Shown piece by piece: positions 1-9,307 of a stretch of 64,000 bases of DNA. The number at the start of each line of letters is the position of its first letter. Position 1 is the stretch's first letter. This DNA comes from Bradyrhizobium jicamae (lineage in GTDB: Bacteria > Pseudomonadota > Alphaproteobacteria > Rhizobiales > Xanthobacteraceae): assembly GCF_018130215.1 (NCBI RefSeq), contig NZ_JAFCKQ010000026.1, positions 40,008-104,007 on the forward strand, given 5' to 3'. The position numbers and the translations under genes are program-made. Under the pieces are notes generated by a model. The model saw only the letters and a program-made list of their open reading frames with translations. It had not been told where the DNA came from and searched no databases.

Positions 1-844
1 CATGACTATGAGATACAAGACGATCCGGACGGACGATGGCGGCCTTCGCCAGCGTATGAAGGCGATCGCTCATGAGCGCCGCCGCTTCGGCTATCGGCGC
101 GTGCATGTCCTGCTCAAGCGGGAGGGCTATAGGGTCAACCACAAGAAGCTGTTCCGGCTTTACCGGGAAGAGAAGCTTGCAGTGCGCCGCCGTGGCGGCC
201 GCAAGCGCGCTATCGGGACTAGGGCGCCGATGACGGTGCCGATGGCGCCGAACGATCGCTGGTCGCTCGACTTCGTGTCGGATCAGCTGACCTGCGGCCG
301 CCGCTTCCGCGTCCTCACCGTGGTCGATGACTGCACCCGCGAATGCCTGGCGCTGGTCGCCGATACCTCGCTCTCCGGCCTGGCGCGGGAACTGGACCGG
401 CTGATGATCGAGCGCGGCAAGCCGAAAATGGTGGTCAGCGACAACGGCAGCGAGCTGACCAGCAACGCCATCCTGACATGGGCGGATCAGAGCCGCGTCG
501 CATGGCACTACATTGCGCCGGGCAAACCCATGCAGAATGCCTTCATCGAGAGCTTCATCAACGGGCGCATGCGCGATGAACTGCTCAACGAAACCCTGTT
601 CTTCGACCTCGACGACGCCAGGACAAAGATTGCGATGTGGGTTGCCGACTACAACAGTGACCGTCCTCACTCGTCGCTGAAATACCTCACCCCGGCGGCC
701 TACGCTGCCACATTCACCGCAACGGGCGATCGGCTGCGCAATCCCGACCAGCTCCGCCGATCGCCCGTTGCTCCACCTGCGCCATTTGGCGTACAAAACC
801 CCGAGACTCTGACTGAAACTGGATGAAAATTCAGTGGCAGGTCA
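1..844 (+). mobile_element. IS3-family insertion sequence, right-hand part
   Basis: The element enters from the left edge and ends at its right terminal inverted repeat. That repeat reads GGCAGGTCA at 836-844 on the plus strand (TGACCTGCC inward). Only the 3' end of the element is in the window, so the target duplication cannot be tested. Related ends recur in inverted orientation at 4428 and 31795, so several copies of this element family have been active in the region. Confidence 0.85.
2..826 (+). CDS. IS3-family transposase OrfB, 5' end cut by window edge
   Basis: This is the catalytic OrfB of an IS3-family element (IS407-like by its TGACCTGCC end). An HTH_21-like segment near the visible start (FGYRRVHVLL) is followed by an rve integrase core. 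The DDE residues are visible as SLDFVSD, VVSDNGSEL and the E of NAFIESF. A typical C-terminus (DYNSDRPHSSL, LTPAAYA) follows. The first codons shown (MTMRYK) correspond to an internal position in full OrfB proteins, where the preceding region reads like LSERRACxxxG. The true start and OrfA therefore lie outside the window, and normal expression would need the programmed -1 frameshift typical of the family. The stop is 18 bp before the right terminal repeat. The frame looks intact and possibly functional. Confidence 0.93.
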   Translation: MTMRYKTIRTDDGGLRQRMKAIAHERRRFGYRRVHVLLKREGYRVNHKKLFRLYREEKLAVRRRGGRKRAIGTRAPMTVPMAPNDRWSLDFVSDQLTCGRRFRVLTVVDDCTRECLALVADTSLSGLARELDRLMIERGKPKMVVSDNGSELTSNAILTWADQSRVAWHYIAPGKPMQNAFIESFINGRMRDELLNETLFFDLDDARTKIAMWVADYNSDRPHSSLKYLTPAAYAATFTATGDRLRNPDQLRRSPVAPPAPFGVQNPETLTETG

Positions 845-1091
845 CTCCAGGGTAGTATTGCTGCCAGTGCAAGCCGCACGATCCTCTTTATCTCCAACGA
901 GCCGCCAGCCGCCGATGGATCTCGAGAGATGCCTGCCCGGACACCGCGGAATTCCCACCTTCCACTCGTAATGTCGCGCACATGATCGGCAATGGTACGA
1001 AAAATGCGAGTTGCAGGTGTTCTTTCGCCCATTTCAGAAACCTCATCACGCAATCTGAGGCGCGAACTGCTCCCATCCCACAAAATGAGAA
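845..1091. other. Gap between IS right end and caspase-like gene; possible truncated minus-strand reading frame
   Basis: A minus-strand open frame runs from 1083 straight into the IS right end at 844, which is what a gene truncated by the insertion would look like. The 60-80 residues outside the IS (for example MGERTPATRIF) match no family I recognise, and a second minus-strand frame overlaps it. I do not call a gene. Confidence 0.3.
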
Positions 1092-2135
1092 TTAGTCGCT
1101 TCGAAGGTCGTCTACCAATTTGAAGAAACCGTGCGGGACCTTATCAATTGTAATATCACCATTGTTGCTTGCTGCGTCTACTTTCACCCTAAAAAGTCGT
1201 TTCCAGCCAGGTTGGTCAGTGTCAAATTGAAAGGTTATCTCTGTTGTCTGTCCAACGCGCGTCCAGTTCCCCTTATGCTGAAAGGCTCCAGGCGCTTCCC
1301 TCCAATTGGACTTGCCGGATCCAGCGGCAACGCTACCTTCAAAGACTACCACTCCTTTCCAATCTCCGATCTCTAGAGACCAGCTCCCAATTAGCCTCTC
1401 AACCCAGTGGGTACCCGCGAGCGAAACGCCAGGCGCATATTCAGGCTCGGGATCTTTGATCAACTTACCGCCTCTTGCGACCTTCGCATAGAGATTGTTC
1501 TCATCCGCGAAAGGCGCTGATAGGAGAGCTTCCTTCCTCTTGAATAGGTCAGCGTCGTCCGTTGCCGGTCCGGCATAGTCGCCGACCTTCATGCCAGGAT
1601 AGTCGCAACTCTTAACGCTCTTTACTTGATAAGCAGTCCCAATTCGCGTGTATCCGACGATATTTGCATTCGTAACTATCTTTGAAATTTCCATCAAAAG
1701 TTCAGCGCCTGCCGTGTGGGACGCCATCTTGCAAGCCATGAAGAGGAGGTATGAGTTGGGTTCCAAAAAGTCGTTGATCAGCGACAGATTAGCTTTGAAT
1801 TTGGCTATGTTCGGGACTGTAAGAGCGCCGTCTTTCAACAGTTGATCGCTCTGCGCTTGAGTTGACAGCGCTGCGCTTGGGTTCACGCTCTCTATATCAA
1901 TCAGACCGTCCCAACCGTGAGCCATGATAGCCAGGCGGCTGCACTTGTTAGGCAACCCCCTCATGAAGGTAACGAGTTCGGAGAGCAGCTTGAACCTGAC
2001 TGCGTAGTTCCAGTCGAAATCTACTCTCCCCTTATATTTCGAATCGTCGCGGTCTTTGATGTCGCTTGTTGGGGGTGCATCCGTGCAAACCAGAATGGGT
2101 GCACCATTGGTAGAAGCCCACAACTTGTAACCCAT
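1092..2135 (-). CDS. Caspase-fold / DUF4347-like protein with C-terminal beta domain
   Basis: This 347-aa protein has no signal peptide. Residues about 60-170 look like the clan CD (caspase/DUF4347) fold. A hydrophobic strand ends in the candidate catalytic His (LAIMAHGWDG, His73), and a second strand ends in a candidate Cys (YLLFMACKMA, Cys135). The Cys strand is followed by a helix and a VGYTR strand, as in DUF4347 (HG...C, then LA..TGA.V.A). Residues about 240-345 form a separate beta-rich domain (WVERLIGSWSLEIGDWKGVVVF) resembling a lipocalin-like barrel; its role is unknown. I chose the start at 2135 rather than 17 codons earlier because GGGAGG lies 8 bp upstream. Family assignment is by motif only. 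The nearby TPR-caspase gene at 5265 gives context but no operon. Confidence 0.55.
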   Translation of the reverse strand: MGYKLWASTNGAPILVCTDAPPTSDIKDRDDSKYKGRVDFDWNYAVRFKLLSELVTFMRGLPNKCSRLAIMAHGWDGLIDIESVNPSAALSTQAQSDQLLKDGALTVPNIAKFKANLSLINDFLEPNSYLLFMACKMASHTAGAELLMEISKIVTNANIVGYTRIGTAYQVKSVKSCDYPGMKVGDYAGPATDDADLFKRKEALLSAPFADENNLYAKVARGGKLIKDPEPEYAPGVSLAGTHWVERLIGSWSLEIGDWKGVVVFEGSVAAGSGKSNWREAPGAFQHKGNWTRVGQTTEITFQFDTDQPGWKRLFRVKVDAASNNGDITIDKVPHGFFKLVDDLRSD

Positions 2136-2901
2136 GAGGGCGCCTCCCGTGAAGGACAGCTCGAAATTCCTGCAATAAACCGACAAACCTTCGGGCGACC
2201 AGTTAGACCATAGGTCTGGTAATTTTCCAAACAGACATTAAGCAATGTGAAGCAACGTGCCGAAGTTGGCAGCTCGTCTTCAAACAAACGCTCGCGAGTT
2301 ACCTACTGGGCCCGCAGGCCCTCGGGGTTGTCGTCTCTGGCGCCCTATGCCGTCATTTCACGTCGTCGCGTCGTGCGGCCAGGCAAGTGTGACGGACTCG
2401 TCACGTATCTTATCTTTCTTCTGCTTGAAAACGTCGTGGAGCATGTCTCGGACTTTTTGGCCGCGGAGCACGTCCGGGCCGGGCCAACTGGGACAAGATG
2501 AATGTCCTAATCCGTGGCCGCGCTTCCATCCATGACGAGATGAAGCGTCGCGCGACCGCCGATTACGAGACGTTGACGGCGGCCTGAATCGCACCACGAA
2601 CTTTACCCACGTCGCATGGGCCGGCAAAGCCAATGTCGTTGAAGACGAGGGCAGTCTTGAATTGCCGTTCCACGAAGCACGGGAGGACGGTAGCCCAAAC
2701 ACAAACCGGATAACGCACGGCGTAGCGAATTAAGTTGGCGAATTAAGTGCCTCGCGGCAGTCACGAATTGCGGGCGTCGAGCGACAGTCACCTGACGGCC
2801 CGAGACGCAATCACGCCGCATCGATTAATTTCAGAATGTTGCAGAAGCGTAACACAAATCTCGCTGGAAGACATTAGTATGAATCGTCTTTGGGGGATCC
2901 G
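2136..2901. other. 766-bp intergenic region
   Basis: This is divergent upstream space between the caspase-like gene (minus) and the outer-membrane barrel gene (plus). Only short open frames occur, with no recognisable homology. A GGGGGA ribosome-binding site at about 2893-2898 serves the barrel gene. I see no IS ends, RNA gene or clear promoter. Confidence 0.4.
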
Positions 2902-4350
2902 ATGAAGCTGTCATTCCGTTTGATTTTTGGTCTGGCACAGACCTGCGCTGTTGGCGTCGTGGTGCTGATGTCAGGCGGGGAAGCGTCGGCGCAGATCTTC
3001 TGCCCGTCGACCATACCTGGCCAGGCCGGTATCATCCTACAGGGAGGTACCTGTACGAACGGGACGACGGGGGCTTATTCCAACGCCGCGCTTGCTAGTC
3101 AGGCGTTGAGTGATCTTTCGGAATCCACCACTCAAGAAACTGCACGCACAACCAACGCTGCGATTGCGGACCGACGTCATGTCGAGGCGGAACGTTGTCC
3201 CGACGGGCTGGAGCGGGTAAATGGCGTGTGTCAACGTCCGCCGGTCAGCCCAACCGTGGCACCCGTTTCCCGCCCCCCCGCTCAATCATCGAAGAAAGAA
3301 GCTGCCCGCGCAACGAAACACCGTGGACAACCGCCGAAGGCAGAACCCCCCACGCTTGTCTACAAGGCGCCGGTTATCCCGTACATTGATGAAGGCGTAC
3401 ACCTTGCAACGTGGGCACGAGCGTTCGGCGACTACGAGCGTCGAACCGGCTCAGGGACAAGCAGCATCAATTGCTGCCAAGCGGTCGTCGGCGGTGGTAT
3501 ACCGATACCTCTTACTCTCTCCGCGACAAGCGACTCTCGTACCTATGGATTTGTGGGCGGCCTCGACTTCACGCGGCACAATCTGTTCGGGCCGGGCGAC
3601 GGTCTGATCGCCGGATTCCTTTTGGGATACGCGGAGACGAATCTAAGCCTATCAACAACGTCCATTTCAAGTTCACCCGGGAATCTCTCGAACGGCGCTA
3701 GCAGCCTTAGAGCTCAGCTTTATGGCCCAAGCGTGGGTGCTTTCGCGACCTACTACAACGGTGGCTTCTCGATCGATAACACCTTCAAAACTGATTTCTT
3801 CCATCTCAATGAAAGTTTCACAGACTCGCTGGCTTTCACAGCCAACCTTGGAGTGAACCCAACTTCTGCGACCTTCTCGTCGGGAGGCTCGACGGATCTT
3901 GTGAGCTACAACAGCTTCGGTAACGTGAACTACCGCTTCCAGGTTTCCGACCGTTTGTGGATTGAACCCACCGTCGGCTACAATTACACCAGCACGCATT
4001 ACGAGTCCGCCGCGGCGCTTCTCGGGCTTTCAGATGGATACTTGCTCCGGGCGCAAGGCGGCGCTCGCTTTGGCGCCGATTCCTATTGGAACGACGTGCG
4101 AGTGACAACAGTAGTTACTGGCTTGGCGTATGACGACGTGATTGTGCACGGCGGCGTCATTGAGAATGCTGCGTTCGGCACTGCTACCAACCTGCTACTT
4201 GCTGGTGAAGGAAAGGTGCGTGGTCAGGGCGTGTTCGCCGTGAATTTTGACTACGGAAGGGGACTCTCGAGCTTCGTGCTCGCCAATGTCCGTGGGGGCG
4301 ATGGACTGTTCGGAGCAGGAGGCAGCGCGGGCATCCGCTATCAGTGGTGA
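2902..4350 (+). CDS. Outer-membrane beta-barrel protein (autotransporter-barrel-like)
   Basis: This 482-aa exported protein has an N-terminal signal peptide (MKLSFRL... ending ASAQIF). A short segment with several cysteines follows (CPSTIP, GTCTNG, CPDG, GVCQ), then a proline/lysine-rich linker at about 110-150. From about residue 165 to the C-terminus there is a run of alternating beta strands (YGFVGGLDF, GLIAGFLLGYAET, VGAFATYYNGGFSIDN) ending GSAGIRYQW. The terminal aromatic is the usual BAM recognition signal. The ATG at 2902 is preferred over an in-frame TTG at 2890 because GGGGGA sits 4-6 bp upstream of it. A second barrel protein lies at 49343, so barrels sit on both sides of the T6SS cluster. 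The ligand or function is unknown. Confidence 0.8.
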   Translation: MKLSFRLIFGLAQTCAVGVVVLMSGGEASAQIFCPSTIPGQAGIILQGGTCTNGTTGAYSNAALASQALSDLSESTTQETARTTNAAIADRRHVEAERCPDGLERVNGVCQRPPVSPTVAPVSRPPAQSSKKEAARATKHRGQPPKAEPPTLVYKAPVIPYIDEGVHLATWARAFGDYERRTGSGTSSINCCQAVVGGGIPIPLTLSATSDSRTYGFVGGLDFTRHNLFGPGDGLIAGFLLGYAETNLSLSTTSISSSPGNLSNGASSLRAQLYGPSVGAFATYYNGGFSIDNTFKTDFFHLNESFTDSLAFTANLGVNPTSATFSSGGSTDLVSYNSFGNVNYRFQVSDRLWIEPTVGYNYTSTHYESAAALLGLSDGYLLRAQGGARFGADSYWNDVRVTTVVTGLAYDDVIVHGGVIENAAFGTATNLLLAGEGKVRGQGVFAVNFDYGRGLSSFVLANVRGGDGLFGAGGSAGIRYQW

Positions 4351-4469
4351 GTTAAAGTCGGATGATCGAAGGCTTTGGCAGCGCTCAACGTGATCAAGAG
4401 AGGCGCTGTTTTGGTCTCGCTGCACCATGACATGTCCCTGAATTTTCATCCGGCGGCGGTTTGAGTCTC

Positions 4470-4580
4470 GGAGTTTTTTTACGCCAAGTGGCGCGGGTGG
4501 AGCAACGGGCGAGCGGCGGAGCTGGTTGGGGTTGCGCAGCCGATCGTCCGTTGCGGTGAGGTGGGCGGCATAGGCCGCTC
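4470..4580 (-). pseudogene. OrfB 3' fragment of the IS relic
   Basis: This minus-strand remnant matches the last 35-40 codons plus downstream sequence of the OrfB at 2-826, as judged by direct comparison of the two stretches. Numerous substitutions and small length differences are present. It is separated from the 5' OrfB fragment by about 240 bp of unrelated DNA. Confidence 0.7.
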
Positions 4581-4740
4581 CCGGCCGACTTCAATCTGAT
4601 CACATCGCGCACGTGGCGCATCGCAAGCCTCTCCGTTGGCATCCTGGTCCCCCTTCGCAAAGCCGAAAGGCGGGACCGTATCGGAGCCAGAAGAGGCCTA
4701 GTCACCCCGGGTTCGCTCTTGCGATACCCCGGGCGACATC

Positions 4741-4800
4741 ATCCCGGAATGGTGGGCGAGATCAAATCGGAACGGTGGGCGAGATCATTCCGGAATGGTG
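4741..4800. repeat. Short direct repeats of about 20-23 bp (CGGAAYGGTGGGCGAGATCA)
   Basis: Two full units and one partial unit of CGGAA(T/C)GGTGGGCGAG with short AT-richer spacers run in tandem at 4741-4760, 4761-4783 and 4784-4800. Arrays like this are typical of the terminal transposase-binding sites of IS21-family elements. No istA or istB sequence is visible, so this may be only the scarred end of such an element inserted in the IS3 relic. Confidence 0.5.
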
Positions 4801-4822
4801 CATCGAGCGGAATCAGCACGCA

Positions 4823-4970
4823 GCTCTGCCTCTGGAGGGCGGCTGGAGCGATAACGGATCATCTTCCGATCCGCGTCCGCGATCGAGCAGGCCCGCCGCT
4901 CCGACAGGCTCATGACAGCCTGCAGATGCGCGACCGCAGCGCGCTTGGCGGCGGGCCCTACCATTAATGG
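4823..4970 (-). pseudogene. OrfB 5' fragment of the IS relic
   Basis: Translated on the minus strand, this stretch gives the conserved IS3 OrfB leader: AAKRAAVAHLQAVMSLSERR, then ACSIADADRKMIRYRSSRPP and EAELR. The homology then stops abruptly. It is a decayed fragment belonging to the relic at 4428-5141. Confidence 0.7.
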
Positions 4971-5024
4971 GATGGTCCGCCCCGTCCTCCTCCCTCATCA
5001 TCTGATCATCGTCTGCCATCACAA

Positions 5025-5050
5025 GGTGTCCACCTATTTTGGTGGACACC
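5025..5050. repeat. Perfect 10-bp inverted repeat with 6-nt loop
   Basis: GGTGTCCACC, TATTTT, GGTGGACACC. This is a perfect hairpin inside the IS relic, near its left (OrfA-side) end. It is probably part of the element rather than a terminator, because no T-run follows. Confidence 0.6.
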
Positions 5051-5132
5051 TCCTGCATCAGCGCTCTCAAAACCAAAAGGTGCGGAGAAATTCGCGCTTA
5101 CACTCTAACTCCTCGTGGAGGAAATGCTTAGT

Positions 5133-5189
5133 GGCAGGTCAGCGCTTGTCAAATCCGCGGCCGGCGCCAATCTCATCCCCTGACCTGCC
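5133..5189. repeat. 10-bp inverted repeat made of IS-end sequence
   Basis: GGCAGGTCAG at 5133-5142 is mirrored by CTGACCTGCC at 5180-5189. The first copy is the relic's terminal repeat. The second could be the outermost bases of another copy of the same element, with nothing recognisable remaining inside. Confidence 0.45.
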
Positions 5190-5264
5190 GTCTCGAAGTA
5201 TTTTTGACGCGATGGTCCAGCCCTGATTTGCCGCACCGCATCTAGCGGTCGAAGATCTGGTACG

Positions 5265-7691
5265 TCATTTTAGCGCGAAATAGAAATCGGCTCCTGGGAG
5301 CGAACCGTACGTGAACGGCTCCTGAAGACGTTGCGTCTCGCTCAAAACGTCATCGCGAATGCGCCGGAACAGCATGTTTATTTCGAGATTAGGGTCTTCA
5401 ATGTGCTTTAGAAACGCAGTGGTGAAAGGACTATGTTCGCCATTTCCATCCCTTGAAATCTGCCCCTCGCGCGCGGCGTAAGCGACCAAGGTGCCCCCGT
5501 CAGGTTCAATTCGCGCAAGGCCGCGTCCAATAGAGCGAGCCGCCATCGTCCTCCTCATCTTGACCAAGAACGGATTGTCCCGACAGGAGTCCAGAATAAC
5601 GAGACGTAGCTTGCGGGCCCGTTCGGTTGCATGCAGGACGCGGTCCAGGGAAATGGCTTCGTCCTCCACATCACGATCGGACTTGAGCTGGACATCGATT
5701 GGCAAGAGATAATTGACTCCATCCATTTCCAGCCCATGTCCCGCAAAGTAAATGACTGCCCAATCCGAGGTCGCAGCCATGTCCTCGAACTGACGAAGCT
5801 TGCTGAGAAACTGGGATCGCGTTAGATCGCCTTCCGATATCACTGTTTGGAAGCCAAGTTTGGTGAAGCTCGCAGCAACGGCTGCCGCATCCTTCTTGGG
5901 ATTCGGCAGAACCGGTACGGCTTGATAGTTAGAATTGCCGATAACCAATGCGACTCGAACGCCTCGTTCCTTGGTGAGGCGCAGCCGATCTGCCGCGGTC
6001 TTTGCGGCTTCCTGTAGCGCTGTCTGCTCCTCACGCGCCTTGATTTCAGCTCTGAGTCGCTCTTCGAGCCTGGCATTTGCCTTTGCTTCGATATCGGCCT
6101 TAACCTTTGCCTCCGCTTCGGCCAACACGCGAGCGTTCTCGGCTGCACGAGCCTGTGCCTCAGCGTTAACCCGGGCTTCAGCGGCCGCGGCGGCAGCGGC
6201 CGCTCGCCGATCAACTTGTTCCTTGACCCGAGCTTCGACTTCAGCATTCAAACGAGCCTGCAGCTCCTGTTTCGCGCGCGCTTCTGCGGCCGCCTTCTCT
6301 CGAGATTTTTCTTCGGATTGCGCGCGCTGCTCCGCAGCGAATCTCGCTGACTTGCCGGCTTCCGCTTTTTCAGATTCGGTCGCGGCAGCCTTGGATGTTG
6401 CAGCCTCCTCGGCAGCCTGGGCTTTTGCCAATTCGGCTTCGGCAATCGCGTCGAGTCGAGCTCTTGCCAATTCTCTTGCAGGTTTCGCAAGTGAAGCATC
6501 GGCATCGGGAGTAAGAGCAAGGGCTTTCTGGTAATCCGTTCGAGCGCTCGCGACATTTCCAAGCTTCTCGTAGGTCAGTCCGCGCCCCACGTAAGCGAGA
6601 ACAAAATCGGGTACGTTCTTCTGAGCCTCGGTGTAGTCGGCAACCGACCGCTTAAGATCGCCCCGGTCTCGCAGCACTGCCCCCCTATAGCTAAGGGCGA
6701 CTGGAGATTTGGGATCCAGGCTCACAGCTTTATTGAGATCGTTGAGTGCCTGTTCCAATTTTCCCTGGATACGCCATACCTCTCCGCGATTGACGAGGGC
6801 CAGGAAGAATTTGGGATCAATCAGAAGCGCTTCGTTGCAATCTGCAATTGCCTTGTCGAGCTGATTCTGATCTTTCCAGACCAGCGCGCGGTTGTTGAAG
6901 GCCTCGGCCGTTCGCTCAAGCTCAATCGCTTTGTCGTGATCTTGCATTGCCTTTGCGAGATCGCCCGTCAGGCGCCACGCTTCGCCCCTCCTGGTGTACC
7001 CGGCAGACGCGTTCGGGCTAAGGCGAATTGCTTCCGAAAGATCCGAAATCGCCGATTCCAGATTATTTTCGTCAATTTTGGCGGCGGCACGATTTAAGTA
7101 ACCCGTGGGATCGGTCGGAGCGAGTTGAACGACCTGATCGAAATCCGCGATCGCGAGATCAAGCTTCCGACGATAGACATATGTCAGACCGCGATTTATG
7201 TAGGCCTTGATGTAGTTCTTGTCCTGCGCAATCGCGCTATTGAAATCTATGATCGCGCGATCGTACTCCTCTTTGCTGAAAAGAGCCGAGCCACGTGCGT
7301 TCAGCAGCGCTGCCGAATTAGGATCGAATCGAAGTCCCTGATTGAAGTCAGATATCGCCTTGTCGTAATCGCCCGACATCTGCCGAGCGATGCCTCTGTT
7401 CTTGTACGCATCGGCGAATTTTGGATTTCGGTTGAGCGCGCTGCTAAAATCGTCGATGGCATTTGGAATGTCGCCGATCCGGATTTTGCCGATGCCACGA
7501 TTATTATAGAAGCCCGGTACGTTGCTGCTTGCACCTTCGCGCTCAATCAGCCGAGTGCAAGCGGGAATGCCTGCGCTTGGATCAAGGGAAGTGTGATTGC
7601 ATAACTCAAAATCATCCGCAGCCCTTGCCGACTGAATGCCATACAGCAGATTTATCAATATCAAATAGAAACGGATCGACCTTGCCGGCAT
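5265..7691 (-). CDS. Exported TPR - coiled coil - caspase (peptidase C14-like) protein
   Basis: This 808-aa protein starts with a signal peptide (MPARSIRFYLILINLLYGIQ, cut near SARA). At least ten TPR units cover about residues 30-400 (recurrent NRG, FNQGL/LNKAV, DPNSA patterns). A long Ala/Glu/Lys-rich coiled coil spans about 405-575. Residues 579-808 are a caspase-like domain. It begins RVALVIGNSNY, with the catalytic His in YFAGHG (His652) and Cys in ILDSCRDNP (Cys703). Both catalytic residues are intact, so a peptidase specific for basic residues is expected from the family; its substrate is unknown. TPRs usually mediate protein binding. It stands alone on the minus strand, with IS debris downstream. 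Family assignment is strong; function is inference. Confidence 0.9.
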   Translation of the reverse strand: MPARSIRFYLILINLLYGIQSARAADDFELCNHTSLDPSAGIPACTRLIEREGASSNVPGFYNNRGIGKIRIGDIPNAIDDFSSALNRNPKFADAYKNRGIARQMSGDYDKAISDFNQGLRFDPNSAALLNARGSALFSKEEYDRAIIDFNSAIAQDKNYIKAYINRGLTYVYRRKLDLAIADFDQVVQLAPTDPTGYLNRAAAKIDENNLESAISDLSEAIRLSPNASAGYTRRGEAWRLTGDLAKAMQDHDKAIELERTAEAFNNRALVWKDQNQLDKAIADCNEALLIDPKFFLALVNRGEVWRIQGKLEQALNDLNKAVSLDPKSPVALSYRGAVLRDRGDLKRSVADYTEAQKNVPDFVLAYVGRGLTYEKLGNVASARTDYQKALALTPDADASLAKPARELARARLDAIAEAELAKAQAAEEAATSKAAATESEKAEAGKSARFAAEQRAQSEEKSREKAAAEARAKQELQARLNAEVEARVKEQVDRRAAAAAAAAEARVNAEAQARAAENARVLAEAEAKVKADIEAKANARLEERLRAEIKAREEQTALQEAAKTAADRLRLTKERGVRVALVIGNSNYQAVPVLPNPKKDAAAVAASFTKLGFQTVISEGDLTRSQFLSKLRQFEDMAATSDWAVIYFAGHGLEMDGVNYLLPIDVQLKSDRDVEDEAISLDRVLHATERARKLRLVILDSCRDNPFLVKMRRTMAARSIGRGLARIEPDGGTLVAYAAREGQISRDGNGEHSPFTTAFLKHIEDPNLEINMLFRRIRDDVLSETQRLQEPFTYGSLPGADFYFALK

Positions 7692-8359
7692 GATGTCGGG
7701 TCCTTCTTCGGCAAAACCAGCCTTGCTCTTTCAAGCTTAATTTTTTAGTGAACGACCGAACAACTGGCGCCGATGGTGCGCTGCAAAAGCTCTTACGGAA
7801 GATAAATAATAGTACCATATTACCTTGAAGGCCATGGCACGACCGGCACCCTGCCAGAGAGTGCCGTTGAACACGCCGTGACTTGAGCAAGGAACAACAC
7901 CTGCGATCAATTTGTAACACTTTACCCCGGCGAGGTTCAGAGTGGCCCGGTTTTCCAGGCGCCCCCGCAAAGTCCCTGTTTTCGTCCAGGAGCTGGAGTT
8001 TCTGACAAGCACTGTCCGGGCGCACCCGACCGGTGCATCGAGTGACCCGAGTGACCACCACGCTTTCTGCTTCGGACCGATTGCGTGCCAGCGAACCCGT
8101 GATAGCCGCTTCTTCACAGCATTGGCGGAAGCGCTTTCGTCTGCTCGATCACTGGCCTGATGCGACCACCACAATCTCGGCATTCGGGAGGTCGATGACC
8201 ACGAGGTCATGCATCGATCACCTTCGCCGGGCGAGCCGCCGTCTGTGACGCGGTGTGCCGTCCACTGAGCGCAGGCGTAAATTCCCAAGGGCCGTGTGAA
8301 CCGCGCATGCGTATTACCTGACCAATCATGAGCGCCGATCGGGCCTGCGACGGCCTCAT
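7692..8359. other. 668-bp intergenic region
   Basis: This is the divergent region between the TPR-caspase gene (minus) and an unknown gene (plus). An AT-rich stretch near 7736-7830 could hold the caspase promoter. Minus-strand frames across 7740-8290 have no recognisable domain and mutually overlap. They may be decayed coding sequence, but I cannot support a gene. Confidence 0.35.
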
Positions 8360-9307
8360 ATGGGACGTAGTACTATGCACCTTATTCCTGAGACCGCAGT
8401 CATTGCGCTAGATGCCGAGGGAGCGAGGCCAGGAACAACGATCGACATGAACCGCAAAAGCGCTTTTCTACACATGACTGTCAATGCCGACGCAGTTGTC
8501 AGCGGAGTGAGTGACGATATGACTGCCAGCGGGATCAGGATGTCAGGAAGCGTTGATGCTAGAATGAGCCGGGGCGAGAACACGTCAAATTGGAAATTCC
8601 GTTTTATTCAGTTGGTGGTCAACTTACAAAGTTATTTCGCATATGCAGGAATTTCATCCGCTGATGGGTATATGGAAATACGTCTCGACATACCACCTGC
8701 CATACCGCGCGAAAAACAATATGATTTCCTTCTCGACGCCGATCCAAAGTTTTACGGAGCGGATGTCATGCCATTCACGAACAACCGCGATCACTTCGTT
8801 TTTCCCAAAATGTCTGGAAGTGGCAGCGAAGTCGCCGGCATTTCAACTATCGTCGCAAATATGTACGACGCACCAAGCTCGAGGTTCAACCTTGCATTCC
8901 AAAATAAGCGCACCCACAAGGTCAATCTCCTCAGGATGGTGTCAGTTTACAAGCTCTTCCTGACTGCCTTCGTGATGCGCGATGAGCGCTCCATGAAAAT
9001 AGAGCCGCTCGCTTTCGTGCCATGGATATTGAGGTGGGAGATGCGATATGGATGGCAGCAGGATCAGTGTATGGCAACGAGTGTGGGTGGAAAATTCGAC
9101 TTTGGTACCTCAAGTAGGAGCATTGCTCCTGCCGCGCAATTTCTCGGGATGAAAGCTGACTACTTGTTGGAAAAAATCAAAAATCCAACCATGAATCCGG
9201 ATGACACCGCGAACGAAGTGGACCGCAAGGCGCACCGTCACTTGGATCAAGACAACACGCCGAATGTCCAGTATTGGGATGAGTGGGCGAATTCAACCCA
9301 GTTTTGA
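8360..9307 (+). CDS. Hypothetical protein, 315 aa
   Basis: I do not recognise this protein. It has no signal peptide and no clear transmembrane segment. Visible features are an N-terminal region with alternating small and polar residues, a central stretch FYGADVMPFTNNRDHFVFPK, and a tryptophan-rich part about residues 215-230 (VPWILRWEMRYGWQQD). The C-terminal tail is polar (NEVDRKAHRHLDQ). An alternative start exists at 8375 (MHLIPE); neither start has a strong ribosome-binding site. A papain/C39-like pseudogene follows in the same direction, so the gene may be part of a decaying accessory unit. Coding status rests on length and composition only. Confidence 0.5.
   Translation: MGRSTMHLIPETAVIALDAEGARPGTTIDMNRKSAFLHMTVNADAVVSGVSDDMTASGIRMSGSVDARMSRGENTSNWKFRFIQLVVNLQSYFAYAGISSADGYMEIRLDIPPAIPREKQYDFLLDADPKFYGADVMPFTNNRDHFVFPKMSGSGSEVAGISTIVANMYDAPSSRFNLAFQNKRTHKVNLLRMVSVYKLFLTAFVMRDERSMKIEPLAFVPWILRWEMRYGWQQDQCMATSVGGKFDFGTSSRSIAPAAQFLGMKADYLLEKIKNPTMNPDDTANEVDRKAHRHLDQDNTPNVQYWDEWANSTQF

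Larger units (their letters stand above)
4428..5141 (-). mobile_element. Internally rearranged relic of an IS3-family element
   Basis: Both ends resemble the element at 1-844: TGACATGTCCCTGAATTTTC at 4428 and GTGGCAGGTCA ending at 5141. Positions about 4470-4580 are the reverse complement of the OrfB 3' end (same GTGGAGCAACGGGCG and GCGCAGCCGATCG words as 700-800). Positions about 4823-4970 encode, on the minus strand, an OrfB N-terminal part (AHLQAVMSLSERRACSI, ADRKMIRYRSSRPPE). The middle of OrfB is gone and a foreign repeat-bearing segment (about 4580-4820) lies in its place. At 714 bp it is far shorter than the usual 1.2-1.3 kb. It is non-functional. Confidence 0.8.

Noticed and set aside
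5935..6534. A 199-aa plus-strand Ala/Ser-rich frame
   Set aside because: It is the antisense of the Ala/Glu coiled coil in the TPR-caspase gene; its composition is explained by that repeat.
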